Below are positions 13,772 to 14,089 of a DNA stretch of 14,089 nt, in pieces; within the stretch, counting starts at the first letter, position 1; the number at the start of each line of letters is the position of its first letter. This DNA is from Baffinella frigidus (lineage: Eukaryota; Cryptophyceae; Cryptomonadales; Baffinellaceae), in contig MU648382.1 of the NCBI GenBank assembly GCA_026770585.1, forward strand, positions 1-14,089, written 5' to 3'. The translations under genes and the position numbers were made by a program. Under the pieces are notes generated by a model, which was not told the origin of the DNA, searched no databases, and saw only the letters and a list, made by a program, of their open reading frames with translations.

Positions 13772-14089
13772 TTAGGCTGACGAGCGAAGTTCCTGAAGTT
13801 TCAGGAGGATCTCTGCTTCCTTCACATTCTGTAGGAGATGTGCAACAGGTTCTTTCATGAATAGCATCAGTTCGATCTTCTCAGCGCGAAGTTTCAGGAA
13901 GTTCTCTGCTTCCTTTCCATTTCCAATGAGATATGCAGTTTCTTTCACGAATTGCCGCAGTTCGATGTTCTCAGCGCGGACGGACTCAAATTCTTCACGC
14001 ATACGGATGTCTTGTTCGAGTTTGAGGTCGCGGCTCTTTTGCGCGTTCTCTTTGTTGGTTTGCATGACGCGAAGTCGTTTTTGTTGTCC
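13772..14089 (-). CDS. Second bZIP protein, 5' end cut by the window
   Basis: The frame is open to the window edge. A Met occurs at 14065, but the text before it (QQKRLRVMQTNKENAQKSRD) continues the basic region, so the real start is beyond 14089. Asn, Ala, Ser and Arg of the bZIP signature fall in NKENAQKSR, the same NAQKSR core as in the first bZIP. Met at +18, Val at +25, Leu at +32 and Thr at +39 follow the heptad spacing. The coil is then duplicated: RAE(N/K)IEL..F(V/M)KE..A.L appears twice with a 90-93 bp period. It probably makes homo- or heterodimers with the neighbour. The two genes lie in tandem on the same strand and look like a diverged duplication. Confidence 0.75.
   Translation of the reverse strand, partial: GQQKRLRVMQTNKENAQKSRDLKLEQDIRMREEFESVRAENIELRQFVKETAYLIGNGKEAENFLKLRAEKIELMLFMKEPVAHLLQNVKEAEILLKLQELRSSA

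Overview
The window looks like part of the genome of a large eukaryotic DNA virus, most likely a nucleocytoplasmic (or mirus-like) virus of a marine protist, or such a genome inserted in a protist chromosome. The evidence is dense, mostly intronless genes on both strands, many orphan proteins, a C2H2/HNH nuclease-like protein, a Z-alpha protein, two bZIP proteins, a cysteine-rich repeat protein and eukaryotic-style AATAAA signals. I saw no rRNA, tRNA, capsid, polymerase or packaging gene, so the assignment is inference. TAA, TAG and TGA all end genes here, so no stop codon appears reassigned.

Layout, left to right. Positions 1-2388 hold a minus-strand gene resembling the Tcp11 family. It ends in a 36-bp tandem repeat and has an in-frame TAA near its 5' end. 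Positions 2453-2576 are a divergent promoter region with four perfect ACACGTGT palindromes. Positions 2653-3879 encode seven C2H2 zinc fingers joined to an HNH nuclease-like domain. Positions 4093-6018 (minus) are a cysteine-rich repeat ORF that has lost a usable start. Positions 6121-8911 are a plus-strand block: a small acidic protein, two related genes sharing a VFN/KKR module and an upstream ACAACACGTA element, a frame break at a run of ten T, and a short Gly-rich ORF. Positions 8928-11655 are a minus-strand block: a coiled-coil protein, a 464-residue orphan and a four-helix membrane protein. Positions 11895-12497 (minus) encode a Z-alpha domain protein beside GT/CA tracts. Positions 12523-12882 are a doubtful ORF. 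Positions 12981-14089 (minus) encode two bZIP proteins, the second cut by the window edge.

How the parts may connect (inference): the bZIP proteins have a basic region expected to read ACGT-core sites. Such sites cluster upstream of the zinc-finger nuclease and Tcp11-like genes, the two VFN genes, the small acidic gene and the first bZIP gene itself. This is what a virus-encoded transcription programme would look like. The minus-strand block 8928-11655 lacks these sites near its starts and may belong to another expression class. Several 3' ends combine a G/T-rich tract with AATAAA or ATTAAA.
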